A DNA stretch of 64,000 nt from Sulfuricaulis limicola (GCF_002355735.1 NZ_AP014879.1:620001-684000), one strand, 5' to 3'; shown: positions 1 to 9,052, counted from the first letter of the stretch. Numbers and translations are program-made. Notes: generated by a model from the sequence alone, not told the origin.

Positions 1-832
1 CGTTGGGGAACATGCCGCTGCGCAGGTTGTTGAAGACGGTGCGCACCGAATCCAGTTCCTCGGGCAGGAGCAGGATGTCCCAAACCGGCCTGTCCTGAAC
101 ATCCGCGAAGGAATATCCGGTCGCTTCTTCGCAGGCGTGGTTGAACCGGATGATGCGGCCCTCGTGGTCGAGTACCAGCACCAGCGCGCCCAGCGTATCC
201 ATGACGGTCGCGGTGAAATCGCGTTCCTGCTTGAGCGATTTTTCCATGTGCCGGCGCTCGGTGACGTCGGTCATGATATGCAGCGAGGCGAGATATTCAC
301 CGGCGAGGTTACGGAGCGTAAAGAAACGACAACGGTATGTCTGTCCCGTCTCCAGCGTGAGATCTTCCTCCGCTGTATCCAGTTTTTCGGAGAGAATCAA
401 TCTGCAGCATGAAAGCGGCCCGTCGTGCAGCGGGAACATCTGCCAATATGGCCGGCCGATGACCTGCCTGATGTCCATGCCGGCCATTTCCGCATACGCG
501 CGGTTGGCGCGTACGACGCGACCCTGGTGGTCATGCATGAAAATGGGATCGACGATGGCGTCGAAGATTTCCACCCAGCCATGGTGGATGTGCTCGATAT
601 GTTCTTCCCTGGTCGCCAGCGCGCGCAACTGGGAGGAGAGTGTGGCGCGGCTTTCATCGAGTTCGCGGATTTTGTGCTGCAGGTCGGCGATGCGGCCCTC
701 GTAATCCAGCGTGCGGGCGCTCAGCGGGGCCGGGTCGCGCATACCGGCGCTCGCGCCCGCCGCGCGGCGCGCTCGCGCCACGCCGGGAGACTTGCGCCGG
801 TCGTCATGTTCTGTGCCCTTGGCCCGTTTCAT
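1..832 (-). CDS. PAS-domain sensor protein, 3' part cut by window edge
   Basis: Signal-sensing protein whose output domain lies beyond the left edge, so it may be a kinase, a cyclase or another effector. The visible 277 residues run from an ATG at 832. They hold a basic N-terminus, a coiled-coil-like stretch (about 43-80), a first PAS domain (about 83-190) ending in the usual DVTERR junction, and a second PAS domain (from about 203) with the FNHACEEATGYS motif, still open at the edge. No membrane segment is visible, so it is probably cytoplasmic. A sigma-54-type promoter lies about 37 bases upstream. The next gene to the right is in the same direction but 218 bases away, so an operon is unlikely. 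Confidence 0.85.
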   Translation of the reverse strand, partial: MKRAKGTEHDDRRKSPGVARARRAAGASAGMRDPAPLSARTLDYEGRIADLQHKIRELDESRATLSSQLRALATREEHIEHIHHGWVEIFDAIVDPIFMHDHQGRVVRANRAYAEMAGMDIRQVIGRPYWQMFPLHDGPLSCCRLILSEKLDTAEEDLTLETGQTYRCRFFTLRNLAGEYLASLHIMTDVTERRHMEKSLKQERDFTATVMDTLGALVLVLDHEGRIIRFNHACEEATGYSFADVQDRPVWDILLLPEELDSVRTVFNNLRSGMFPN

Positions 833-868
833 GGTCCCTTGAATTTCCGCCGTTGCGAGTAAAAAGCA

Positions 869-884
869 TGCAAGATTCCTGCCT
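869..884 (-). promoter_or_regulatory. Candidate sigma-54 (-24/-12) promoter for the PAS sensor gene
   Basis: Read on the minus strand the site is AGGCAGGAATCTTGCA. The GG (883-882) and GC (871-870) are separated by exactly 10 bases, and the TTGCA half is perfect. Two positions of the -24 half deviate from the consensus TGGCACG. The predicted start near 858 leaves a leader of about 26 bases before the ATG at 832. Confidence 0.5.
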
Positions 885-1050
885 TGATGACAGGTGACAG
901 GCTTGCCGGCGTACTGGACGAAGGAACTTTGCCAAAGAGCCGACAGGGAGGAAAAAACCTGCCAAAACCCTGAATTTCAAGGATAGCCGCCGGGACAGCG
1001 ACGGCAAGGAAGCGGTAACAGCCGAGTGAATTACTGCGGAATTGGTGGAA

Positions 1051-3039
1051 TCAGGCGGATTCGTGAGCCGCGGCGCGCTCTTCCCCGGATTTATCGAAGT
1101 TGATGACCTGCATCACCGCCTGAACGCGGCTTTCCAGGTTCTTTTCCTGTTCGCGGATGCCGTCGCGAATCTGCTCCAGTTCCTGCACCCGCTCTTCGAG
1201 CGTGTCGCTCGCCTGGTGGATGCGCTTGATGGATTCGAGCCGCCGGCGCAATTGCACCTGGTGCTCGCGCACCTGCGATTCCATCGGCGACATGATGGTC
1301 TTGAGCCAGTTGTCGGCGTCGCGGTTGGCCATCTTGTAGATGGCGCGCACCTTGGCCACGGAGGATTCGAAGAATTTGCGCGTCAGCGCCCGTTGCTCGG
1401 TGAACACCAGCGACACGCCTTTCATGTACTGGTCGTGCCGGTCCTGCAGCCGCTTGATTTCGCGCAGGTAGCGCGTGACCGAGAAAGCGCCCGGCTTGAT
1501 GTTGCCGAGGCCGTGCTCCTCCTGAAATTTCTTGTACACGCCTTCCATCATGGCCTTGATTTCCTGGGCCTGCTTGGCGGCCGCCTCCATGGTCTCGCGG
1601 GCGTGTTTGAAGAAATTGTCCATGCAGGTCGTGAGCCCGGCCGTGGTCAGACTGGTTTCCATTTCCTTCTTGGTCTGGGCGATCTGGGTGTCGAGGTTTT
1701 TCAGGTTCAGGTGCGTGTACAGCACGTTGGTCTGTTGCGAGAAAATGCTGCGCGTGGCCTGGAAGCGCTGCAGGCTCTTCTCGAAAACTTCCTTGTCGGC
1801 CTTGACCTTCTTCATCATGTGCTCGATGACGTCCATGTTCTTGCCCGACAGGCCGCCGAGTTCATCCATGTGCTCGTACACGTTCTTCGTGCGCTGCGAT
1901 ATGATCAGGCGCATGGCCTTGATGACGTCCTCCATGTCGCCGCTGATGTTGTCGCGCACGATCTCGCGCTTGGCCGGGACGATCTCGCTGCCGAGCGCCT
2001 GCTCCAGCGCCAGGATGCGCGAGCGTTCGAGGATTTTGTCATCCTTCTTGACCTTGCCCAGCAGCGCCTTCTGCGCCGATACCGGGAATACGTTTTGTTC
2101 CGGGATGGCGAGATGCTTCGCCGTATCGCGGATCTGGCGGTCGATTTCGCGATTCACTTCGTTCCAGTCGCGCAGCTCGTCCCACAGGCCGTCAATCTTG
2201 TTCAGCACCACCAGGCGGCCCTTGTTCGGGCTGTCCTTGCGCACGCCGATGTGGTCGTGCCACACGTCGATGTCGGATTTGGTCACGCCGGCGTCGGCGG
2301 CGAGAATGAACAGCACCGCGTGCGCCGACGGCAGCATGTTGAGCGTCAGTTCCGGCTCGGCTCCGAGGGCGTTGAGGCCGGGCGTGTCGAGAATGACCAG
2401 TCCCTGCTCCAGCAGCGGGTGCGGGATGTTGATGATGGCGTGACGCCATTTCGGGATTTCCACCAGGCCGTCCTCGGCGAGGCGCATGCCGGTCTGGGAT
2501 TCCTCTTCGGCCACGTGGAAACCCATGGTCTGGGCCTCCTCGCGTGCGACGTGCTTGACCTCGGTGATGTGCTGCAGCGTCTGGATCATCTTGTCCGGTG
2601 ACTTGGTGTCGAGCGACAGCACCTGCCACTCCTCCGGGAAGCCGCGGAACTCGGTGATGGTGGTGCCGGTCTTGCGGGTTTCGATCGGCAGCAGGCGCAG
2701 GCTCGGCTCGCTGCCGTGTTCGTACATGACTTCGGTCGGGCACATGGTGGTGCGGCCGGCGCTCGACGGCAGAATACGCTGCCCGAAGTTGGCGAAGAAA
2801 ATGGCGTTGATCAGTTCGGACTTGCCGCGCGAGAACTCGGCCACGAAGGCGACATAGAGTTTGTCGTCGCGCAGCGTGGACAGCACGTGTTCGAGACGCT
2901 GATCGACCTGGGTATCGCTCAATTCCTGCTGTTGCAGCCAGGACTTGAGTTCGGTGACAGCGGTGGCCAGCGACTGGCGCCAGCTGCTGTAGGCCTCGAA
3001 ATGCTGTTCCAGATTCCGGGTTGGATTGGCGGACTGCAT
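1051..3039 (-). CDS. Dynamin-family GTPase
   Basis: Large GTPase of the bacterial dynamin-like group, which remodels or binds membranes. From the ATG at 3039 it is 662 residues. The P-loop EFSRGKS lies at about 68-74, DTPG (G3) at 218-221 and NKID (G4) at 280-283. The C-terminal half is long and helical, consistent with stalk and paddle regions, and no clear transmembrane helix is seen. An upstream in-frame TTG at 3123 would add 28 poorly conserved-looking residues. I prefer the ATG, although the strongest Shine-Dalgarno-like stretch (GGGAGGAG) lies about 27 bases before it, farther than usual. It stands alone, without the second dynamin copy often found in pairs. Substrate membrane and role are not predictable from sequence. 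Confidence 0.85.
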   Translation of the reverse strand: MQSANPTRNLEQHFEAYSSWRQSLATAVTELKSWLQQQELSDTQVDQRLEHVLSTLRDDKLYVAFVAEFSRGKSELINAIFFANFGQRILPSSAGRTTMCPTEVMYEHGSEPSLRLLPIETRKTGTTITEFRGFPEEWQVLSLDTKSPDKMIQTLQHITEVKHVAREEAQTMGFHVAEEESQTGMRLAEDGLVEIPKWRHAIINIPHPLLEQGLVILDTPGLNALGAEPELTLNMLPSAHAVLFILAADAGVTKSDIDVWHDHIGVRKDSPNKGRLVVLNKIDGLWDELRDWNEVNREIDRQIRDTAKHLAIPEQNVFPVSAQKALLGKVKKDDKILERSRILALEQALGSEIVPAKREIVRDNISGDMEDVIKAMRLIISQRTKNVYEHMDELGGLSGKNMDVIEHMMKKVKADKEVFEKSLQRFQATRSIFSQQTNVLYTHLNLKNLDTQIAQTKKEMETSLTTAGLTTCMDNFFKHARETMEAAAKQAQEIKAMMEGVYKKFQEEHGLGNIKPGAFSVTRYLREIKRLQDRHDQYMKGVSLVFTEQRALTRKFFESSVAKVRAIYKMANRDADNWLKTIMSPMESQVREHQVQLRRRLESIKRIHQASDTLEERVQELEQIRDGIREQEKNLESRVQAVMQVINFDKSGEERAAAHESA

Positions 3040-3187
3040 CCTAGAAATATAGATTCCCTTTCGGGAAACTCCTCCCTTTTGGCCTGATTTTTCGCACTTT
3101 TTCGGGGCCTGCTGGCTGCACAATGCGAAAAACCAAGCCCATTCAACAGGTTCGCTAAGTTACATACCTTGATACCTTAAGTCTAGC

Positions 3188-4003
3188 CTAGCTCTGACAT
3201 TTTGGGCAGAAAAACGCGCTGCGCTGCCCCAACCGTTTCGCTTTGATGGCCGTGCCGCAAACTAGGCAGCGCTCGCCGCCACGCCCATAGACATTCAGCG
3301 ACAGCTGAAAATATCCGGGTTCGCCGCGGCCGTTACGGAAGTCGCGCAGGGTGGTGCCGCCGGCTTTCAGGGCGCGGTTCAGCGTTGCCCGAATGGCCTG
3401 GGTCAGCCGCGCATACTGGTCCTTGCTGATACGCCCGGCCGCGCGCATGGGGCGCAGGCCGGCGGCGAACAGCGCCTCGTTGGCGTAGATGTTGCCGATT
3501 CCGGCCAGCACCCGGCTGTCGAGCAGGAAATCGCGGATGGCGCGTTTGCGCCGGCGGGATTTTACGAACAGGTGATCGCCGCTGAAATCCGCCGCCAGGG
3601 GTTCAGGACCGAGATCGCGCAGCAGCTTGTGTTTTTGCGGGTCGTCACGAGTCCACAGCAGGCAACCGAAGCGGCGCGGATCGTGCAGGCGCAGGCAATC
3701 GCCGTTGTCGAGCACGATGTCCACATGGTCATGGATGTTCGCCGCTTGCGTGCAGGGCGCGACGCGCAGGCTGCCGGACATGCCGAGATGGAGAATCGCC
3801 GCGCCGGCGTCGGTGGCGAATAACAGATATTTTCCGCGGCGCGTGACCGAGCGAATCGTCTGTCCGGAAAATTCCTGCACCAGTTTCGGCGTCACGCGCC
3901 AGCGCAGCGCCGGGTTGCGCACCACCAGCCGGACCACGGTGCGGCCGACCGTGTGCGGTTCGATGCCGCGGCGAGTGGTTTCAACTTCAGGGAGTTCCGG
4001 CAT
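3188..4003 (-). CDS. mutM: Formamidopyrimidine-DNA glycosylase (Fpg/MutM)
   Basis: Base-excision repair glycosylase/AP lyase that removes 8-oxoguanine and formamidopyrimidines. The 271-residue protein begins MPELPEVE, so the catalytic Pro2 and Glu3 are present after Met removal. The C-terminal zinc finger is complete, with Cys246, Cys249, Cys266 and Cys269. Length matches the family (about 270). The ATG at 4003 is fixed by the required N-terminal proline. Upstream lies an inverted repeat (4021-4092) and then the DUF4340 gene in the same direction. Confidence 0.97.
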   Translation of the reverse strand: MPELPEVETTRRGIEPHTVGRTVVRLVVRNPALRWRVTPKLVQEFSGQTIRSVTRRGKYLLFATDAGAAILHLGMSGSLRVAPCTQAANIHDHVDIVLDNGDCLRLHDPRRFGCLLWTRDDPQKHKLLRDLGPEPLAADFSGDHLFVKSRRRKRAIRDFLLDSRVLAGIGNIYANEALFAAGLRPMRAAGRISKDQYARLTQAIRATLNRALKAGGTTLRDFRNGRGEPGYFQLSLNVYGRGGERCLVCGTAIKAKRLGQRSAFFCPKCQS

Positions 4004-4020
4004 TATTTATATGAAAATGA

Positions 4021-4092
4021 AACCGCAGATGAACGCTGATTAACGCAGATTGGAAGCAAAGGTGGTTTTTAAATCTGCGTTCATCTGCGGTT
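4021..4092. repeat. Inverted repeat with arms of ~10-nt tandem units (element A)
   Basis: The outer arms are AACCGCAGATGAACGC (from 4021) and its complement ending at 4092. The left arm holds an extra unit (GATGAACGCT then GATTAACGCA), so it has one more repeat than the right arm. It separates two co-directional minus-strand genes, the DUF4340 gene and mutM. No T-tract follows, so it is not a classical intrinsic terminator. It belongs to a group of eight elements of like design in this window. Confidence 0.8.
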
Positions 4093-4100
4093 ACAAATTA

Positions 4101-5015
4101 TTACTGTAAAGAAATGCTCAACAGGCGCTTGCCAGCGTCTTCGGTCAAGTGGTATTCCAGATTTTCATCCTGGCGGTACAGAACGAAATCCGGTTTGTAG
4201 GCAAGTATGCCGAGCGCCAATTTTTCGGTTTTGTCGTCGCGTATCGTAGTGACTTCGATCCGGTCGAGAATCTCCTTGCCCGAATATTTCTCGACGCCGA
4301 GGGCGCGCGCGTTCTGCCACTCGGCGGCGAACTCGTTGAGCCGGTCCGAGGTCAGCCGCTTGTCCGGCGGCTGTTTGTGCCACGCGCCGTCTTGTTGCGC
4401 CAGGGTGAAGTCGGGCAGCCTGATCGCGGTGAGCTTGCGTTGTTCTTCGAACAGACGGCTGTCGATGAAATTGGTATAGGGATAAACCGCGCTGGCCAGG
4501 TAATGGGCGGGGATCAGCACGATCTCGTTGTTGTGCAGGACATAGATCCGGTTGTTGAGCGGATGCAGGGAACCGAAGGCGATTTCCGCGTCACCGTAGC
4601 GTACGTGCGACCGCGGCCGATCCAGGCCGAATTTGGCGAGGTCCTGCCCGCCCGCGGAAAAGCGCGTCTCGCCCGGGGCCGCAAGAATGCGCAGCAGGCT
4701 CTCGACATTGAACGGGTTGGCGCGTGCCTGCACCGGGCCCGTGAGCCTCCATTCGGCGCCGGTTTTTTCCAGCGCGATGGCCGGGTGACCGGGCTGTTCA
4801 ATGCTTACATGCGAAACGGTTTCGGCGGCGAGTGTCGTCAGTGGCGGGGTGGCCACGCCATTTTCCTGGCCGGCGCGATGCAGCGCGAGCCAGGCGAGCA
4901 GTCCGATCACTACCAACAGGGCGGCATTCAGCAGCCAGCGTTGTCGCAGACCCGATGGGCCGGCGGGAGGGGCCTGATTCTGTCCGGTTTCGCCGCTATT
5001 TTCGATGTCAGGCAT
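4101..5015 (-). CDS. DUF4340 domain protein of a Gld-like ABC operon
   Basis: A 304-residue membrane-anchored protein with a short proline-rich cytoplasmic tail, one transmembrane helix at about 27-46 and a large extracytoplasmic part. The pattern matches the DUF4340 family, with repeated beta-rich segments such as EWRLTGPVQARANPFNV and ALGVEKYSG. It is the last gene of a four-gene minus-strand operon, 12 bases after the auxiliary ABC protein. DUF4340 proteins commonly accompany GldA/F/G-like transporters, but their substrate is unknown. Confidence 0.8.
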   Translation of the reverse strand: MPDIENSGETGQNQAPPAGPSGLRQRWLLNAALLVVIGLLAWLALHRAGQENGVATPPLTTLAAETVSHVSIEQPGHPAIALEKTGAEWRLTGPVQARANPFNVESLLRILAAPGETRFSAGGQDLAKFGLDRPRSHVRYGDAEIAFGSLHPLNNRIYVLHNNEIVLIPAHYLASAVYPYTNFIDSRLFEEQRKLTAIRLPDFTLAQQDGAWHKQPPDKRLTSDRLNEFAAEWQNARALGVEKYSGKEILDRIEVTTIRDDKTEKLALGILAYKPDFVLYRQDENLEYHLTEDAGKRLLSISLQ

Positions 5016-5027
5016 GTGTGCCTTGCT

Positions 5028-6377
5028 TCAGCGCTTGCGCCGCCGCAGCCAGATCCAGACGCCGCTGCCGATCAGCGCGATCGGCAACAGCGCCAGGAAT
5101 ACCGCGACGATGGCGATCTGGCCACCGCGCGACAGATCCAGCGAGCGGTCACGCGCGGTTTTGACCGGAATATTGACGAAGGCGTCGTCCTGCGACAGCC
5201 AGTTGGTCAGGCTCATGCCGAGTTCGAGATTGCCGCCATTGGGCAGGTACGTATTCGCCAGAAAGTCGCCGTCGCCGACGACGATGACGCGTTGCTCGCG
5301 CTTGTTGTCCAGTGTGCGTGTCAGCGCCACGGCGAGGTTGAGCGGGCCACGGATGTCCCGGCCCTTGTTGAACTGGATCGGTCCGTCGAGCGGACCGGTC
5401 TCGGACCAGCTCGAGGGGCGCGTGTCCATTAGCACCGAACCCTGCCAACCCTCGGGGGCGCGGAGACTGATGCCGGCGGCCTGCGGAAACACCGTGTTCT
5501 CCCCGAAGCTGCGCACCACGGGATGCGAGCCGTATTTGGTGACCACGATCGCCGCCGCGTTGCCGGTGATATTTTCGGAGGTCGGGTCCACGATCACGCC
5601 CGGGTGGAATTCGATGCCGAGGCTTTCCGCCAGCGGTTCCAGCCCCAGCAGCAGGCCAGGGTCGTGCAACCACAGCAGGTTGCCGCCGCGATCGAGATAG
5701 TTCTGGATTTCCCTGACTTCACCCGCGAGCAGGCGCGTGCGCGGCCCGGCGATCACCAGAACCGTGGTGTTGTCCGGAATCCGCGGGTGCTCGCCGAGTG
5801 ACAGCGTACGGGTCTGGAAGCCGCGGCTTCGCAGCTGTCCGGCCCAGGTGGAGAAATCGAAATTCGCCTGCTTGTCCGGGCTGCGTTCGCCATGCCCACT
5901 CAGGAATACCACCCAGCGCTCGCCGCGATGACCGAGACGCGTAAGCGCATTGGTGAAATTCTGTTCGTTGAACTGGCTCGGCGGCAGGTTTTCGCGCGCG
6001 TCGCCGTATTCAAACACCAGTTCGCCGTCGAATTGCACGCCGGCCTGGCGCACGCGCTCGGGCGCCGTGTCCGGGTCGACGAATTCCAGCGTGATGTCGG
6101 GTTTGTATTTCTGGTAACGCCCCACCATTTCCTGGATGAGCCGTCGGGCCTCGCCGCGCTGGCTGGCGAAGGCGGTGATCTTGAGCGGTTCCTTGAGCCG
6201 CTCCGTCACCGTCACGCTCGCCGGCGCCAGCGAGTGCCGGTGCATGCGGGTCCAGTCGAATTGCAGGTGGTATTCCTTCGCCAGCCATTGCAACAGCCCG
6301 ACGGCCAGCAGGAACAGCACCACGAAACTGATATTCATCAGTCGCAATTGCCAGTGGGTTTTGGATGTGTGGTACAT
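5028..6377 (-). CDS. GldG-like ABC transporter auxiliary protein
   Basis: A 449-residue protein with one N-terminal transmembrane helix (about 14-33), a large periplasmic region and a C-terminal helix (about 419-443) followed by RRRKR. This is the layout of GldG-type proteins (ABC_transp_aux family). The central region carries the conserved stretch LFLSGHGERSPD-like (here VVFLSGHGERSPD) and a later VVGDGDFLAN. It lies 28 bases after the permease gene. The family acts with an ABC ATPase and permease. In Bacteroidetes it serves gliding and secretion; in proteobacteria the role is not established. Confidence 0.82.
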   Translation of the reverse strand: MYHTSKTHWQLRLMNISFVVLFLLAVGLLQWLAKEYHLQFDWTRMHRHSLAPASVTVTERLKEPLKITAFASQRGEARRLIQEMVGRYQKYKPDITLEFVDPDTAPERVRQAGVQFDGELVFEYGDARENLPPSQFNEQNFTNALTRLGHRGERWVVFLSGHGERSPDKQANFDFSTWAGQLRSRGFQTRTLSLGEHPRIPDNTTVLVIAGPRTRLLAGEVREIQNYLDRGGNLLWLHDPGLLLGLEPLAESLGIEFHPGVIVDPTSENITGNAAAIVVTKYGSHPVVRSFGENTVFPQAAGISLRAPEGWQGSVLMDTRPSSWSETGPLDGPIQFNKGRDIRGPLNLAVALTRTLDNKREQRVIVVGDGDFLANTYLPNGGNLELGMSLTNWLSQDDAFVNIPVKTARDRSLDLSRGGQIAIVAVFLALLPIALIGSGVWIWLRRRKR

Positions 6378-6405
6378 CGGTCAGATTCCGGATTCCATTT
6401 TTATC

Positions 6406-7155
6406 TCAGCCTCCGAGCCGGTCGGCATCCAGACGCCGGATGCTGAGCACGAGAAAGGTGGCAATGAGGAGGATGTGGTAGGCGGCGTCGGCGCTGTCGA
6501 AAATGCCTTCCAGGAAGGGCTTGTAGTGATTGAACAGCGACAGATACGCCAGCCAGTTGCCACCGGCGGTGCCATGCCCCGACCAGTCGAGTATCCAGAA
6601 CAGGAGCAGCGCGCCGAAGCTGCTGATGGCCGCGACCGTGGTGTATTGCGTAAGCGTGGACATGAACAGTCCCACGGCCGCGAAACCCGCCAGCAGCAGC
6701 GCCAGACCGAGAAAGCCCGAGGCCATCAGGCCCAGGTCCAGGCTCGCGCCCGCCAGCAGGGACAGCGGCATCAGCGCGATCATGCCCAGCAGCACCAGCA
6801 GGAACAGCAGGATGCCGAGGTATTTTCCCAGCACGATCTCGGTCATCGACAGTGGCGCGCTGAACAGCAGCGCCAGCGTGCGGTTGCGCCGTTCCTCCGC
6901 CACCAGGCGCATGGTCAGCAGTGGCACCACCAGCAGCAGGATCACGGCGGCGTTGCCAAGCAGGTCGGGCAGCACGATTTCGGTCAGCCCCGGCGCGCTG
7001 TCCATCGCCATCAGCTGCGGCTGGTACAACTGGAACACCTCGAGCCGGCTCAGGAACAGGAAGCCGAGGATCAGCTGCACCACGGCGAGGATGGACCATG
7101 CCAGCGGCGACAGGAACAGCGACTTGAACTCGCGCAGGGCGACGGTCAGGATCAT
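6406..7155 (-). CDS. ABC-2 type transporter permease (GldF-like)
   Basis: Inner-membrane permease of 249 residues with about six hydrophobic segments. It begins MILTVALREFKSLFLSPLAW, a start typical of GldF-type ABC-2 permeases. The segment RLVAEERRNRTLALLFSAPL matches the conserved cytoplasmic coupling region (EERRxGTLELL). The ATG overlaps the end of the ATPase gene by four bases (ATGA), which indicates translational coupling. It should form the membrane channel of the exporter with the upstream ATPase. Confidence 0.88.
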   Translation of the reverse strand: MILTVALREFKSLFLSPLAWSILAVVQLILGFLFLSRLEVFQLYQPQLMAMDSAPGLTEIVLPDLLGNAAVILLLVVPLLTMRLVAEERRNRTLALLFSAPLSMTEIVLGKYLGILLFLLVLLGMIALMPLSLLAGASLDLGLMASGFLGLALLLAGFAAVGLFMSTLTQYTTVAAISSFGALLLFWILDWSGHGTAGGNWLAYLSLFNHYKPFLEGIFDSADAAYHILLIATFLVLSIRRLDADRLGG

Positions 7156-8129
7156 GTCGCCAGCTCTGCCGGGATGGCGGGCGTTTCATTTACGATGCCG
7201 TCCGCCACGCCCGTGGTCAGTTCCAGGAATATCTGCTCCAGCGACAGCCGTCCGGGGCGGATTTCATAGAGCCCCAGGTTGTTATCCACCGCCAGGCGCA
7301 GAATGTCATCCGTCGGATTTTTTTCGGGCTCGTGGAACACGTGCATGCGCCCCTCTTTTTCCAGCCGCACCGACTTCACCCCCGGCAGCTTTTCCAGGGC
7401 CGCCTGCGCCGGCGGGCGGTGGAAGGCGACGGTGAGCGAGGCCGATTTCATGTGGTGCTCCAGCCCTTCGATGCTTTCGTTCAATACCAGCTCGCCCTTG
7501 TTGATGATCTGCACGTGGTCGCAGGTGGCCTGCACTTCAGGCAGGATATGCGTGGACAGGATCACGCCATGTTCTTTTCCCAGCTCGCGGATGAGCGCGC
7601 GGATCTCGCGGATCTGGATCGGGTCGAGGCCGACCGTGGGTTCATCCAGGATCACCACCGGCGGCAGATGGATGATCGCCTGCGCGATGCCGACGCGCTG
7701 CTGGAAGCCCTTGGACAGGTTGCCAATCAGGCGCCGGCCGACGCCGTGCAGGCCGCAGCGTTCCTTGGCGTTGTCGCGTGCCTGCACGCGCCGCGCGCGC
7801 GGCACATGGTTCAGCGCCGCGCAGTAGTCGAGGTATTCATCCACCGTCAGCTCGCGGTACAGCGGCGGCTGTTCCGGCAGGTAGCCGATCTGGCTCTTGG
7901 CGGCGCGCGGGTCTTCGAGCAGGTCATGGCCGGCGATAGTGACGCTCCCGCCCGAGGGCGCGAGGTTGCCGCTGATGATCTGCATCGTCGTGGTTTTGCC
8001 GGCGCCGTTGGGGCCGAGGAAGCCGAGCACTTCGCCCTGCCGGATGGTGAAGCTGACGTCCCTGACCGCCTGTAACGCGCCGTAGAAACGCGAGAGATTC
8101 CTGATTTCGACCAGCGTGTTATGGCTCAT
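7152..8129 (-). CDS. ABC transporter ATP-binding protein (GldA-like)
   Basis: ATPase of 325 residues. The Walker A motif GPNGAGKT is at 39-46, the Q-loop EQPP at about 86-89, the signature LSKGFQQ at 138-144, and Walker B VVILDEP at 158-164, followed by the H-loop STHIL. About 100 extra C-terminal residues follow the nucleotide-binding domain, as in GldA/NatA-like exporters. An in-frame TTG directly precedes the ATG; I use the ATG. It is the first gene of the operon ATPase-permease-GldG-DUF4340. Upstream is a 274-base divergent spacer facing the sigma-54 promoter of the next gene. Confidence 0.92.
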   Translation of the reverse strand: MSHNTLVEIRNLSRFYGALQAVRDVSFTIRQGEVLGFLGPNGAGKTTTMQIISGNLAPSGGSVTIAGHDLLEDPRAAKSQIGYLPEQPPLYRELTVDEYLDYCAALNHVPRARRVQARDNAKERCGLHGVGRRLIGNLSKGFQQRVGIAQAIIHLPPVVILDEPTVGLDPIQIREIRALIRELGKEHGVILSTHILPEVQATCDHVQIINKGELVLNESIEGLEHHMKSASLTVAFHRPPAQAALEKLPGVKSVRLEKEGRMHVFHEPEKNPTDDILRLAVDNNLGLYEIRPGRLSLEQIFLELTTGVADGIVNETPAIPAELAT

Positions 8130-8357
8130 CAAGCGTCAAAACCGGTGCTTTGGGTCCGTTCAAGCATGGGCCGCATTTAAGGGAGCGGGGGCGGGAATGT
8201 CAAATATACCTGTGGTTTGACATACCAGCGGGTTTTGGCGCAGAGTGACGCAGCCCGTAACGGTGGTTCTGCTTACGGTCCGCGGCTGGCTTGGGAGTGG
8301 CCCGTCGCCCTCGATGTAATTCGCTGTAAATAATGGATTTTCCAAGGCTGGAATCCC

Positions 8358-8374
8358 TGGCACGGAATATGCTT
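8358..8374 (+). promoter_or_regulatory. Sigma-54 (-24/-12) promoter for the exported six-Cys protein
   Basis: The site reads TGGCACGGAATATGCTT. The -24 element TGGCACG is perfect. GG (8359-8360) and GC (8371-8372) are separated by 10 bases, and only one base of the TTGC half deviates. The predicted start near 8384 leaves about 20 bases before the ATG at 8404, with GAGAGAAGAGAAAGA supplying the ribosome site. Confidence 0.7.
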
Positions 8375-8403
8375 TTCATACCAGTGAGAGAAGAGAAAGA
8401 TCC

Positions 8404-8988
8404 ATGAAACAGGCCCTGACACTACTGAATACGCTGATCATCGGTTTCGCCGCCGTCGTCTGGACCGACACCGGTGAAAGCTCCGACCCGGTGCTCGCCG
8501 ACCGCGAGATGCCGGCCGCCATCGTCAGCAGCTGCGCGCTGACCCAGGCCGCGGACAGCGGGATCTGTCACGAATCCTCCTTCGACCGCCGCTGGGTGGC
8601 CAAGACTGTCCGGGGCGACCTGTTTATCGTAACGAATGAACGCTGCACCGGCAGTGATTGCCGCGCCTGGCTGGTGGAGAAGACCGAAGCCGCCGCGACC
8701 ACACTGGCCAGCTTCGATGCCACCTTCCGTCTGCACGAGGTCAAGGGCGGTTACCCGGTGATCGAAAGCTATACCGGCATGTCCGCCACCGAAGGCGCCT
8801 ACAGCCGCTACGAGTGGAACGGCAAGACCTACGACCGCACCGCCAGCCGCCTGGTCTATAACGTGGACGGCACGGAATGCGGGACGCGCGAGGAATGCCG
8901 TCACGCGGCCAACGAGGCGATCGCGCAGAAACAGGTCGATCGCGCCGTGCGCATCTGGGAAAACGTCGGCGGCGTCTCCTGGATCTGA
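8404..8988 (+). CDS. Exported hypothetical protein with six cysteines
   Basis: I do not recognise this 194-residue protein. The N-terminus (MKQALTLLNTLIIGFAAVVW) is a likely signal peptide or anchor. Six cysteines lie at 44, 55, 81, 86, 159 and 165, in three closely spaced pairs, as expected for disulfides in the periplasm. The rest is mixed alpha/beta with several short aromatic patches (RYEWNGKTYDR). It stands alone, behind a convincing sigma-54 promoter and before an intrinsic terminator, so it is probably a single-gene, activator-controlled unit. The function cannot be inferred. Confidence 0.75.
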   Translation: MKQALTLLNTLIIGFAAVVWTDTGESSDPVLADREMPAAIVSSCALTQAADSGICHESSFDRRWVAKTVRGDLFIVTNERCTGSDCRAWLVEKTEAAATTLASFDATFRLHEVKGGYPVIESYTGMSATEGAYSRYEWNGKTYDRTASRLVYNVDGTECGTREECRHAANEAIAQKQVDRAVRIWENVGGVSWI

Positions 8989-9023
8989 TCAGCCCACCGC
9001 ACTCCCGCAAACCGATTCACCCC

Positions 9024-9052
9024 ATGCCCGCGTCAGCGGGCATTGTGTTTTT
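9024..9052 (+). terminator. Intrinsic terminator after the six-Cys protein gene
   Basis: An 8-bp stem ATGCCCGC (9024-9031) pairs with GCGGGCAT (9036-9043) across a 4-base loop and is followed by TGTGTTTTT. It lies 36 bases after the stop codon. Confidence 0.75.

Noticed and set aside
1042-2601. Long plus-strand frame opposite the dynamin-like GTPase
   Set aside because: Antisense to a clear GTPase; it lacks any domain and arises from high GC content.
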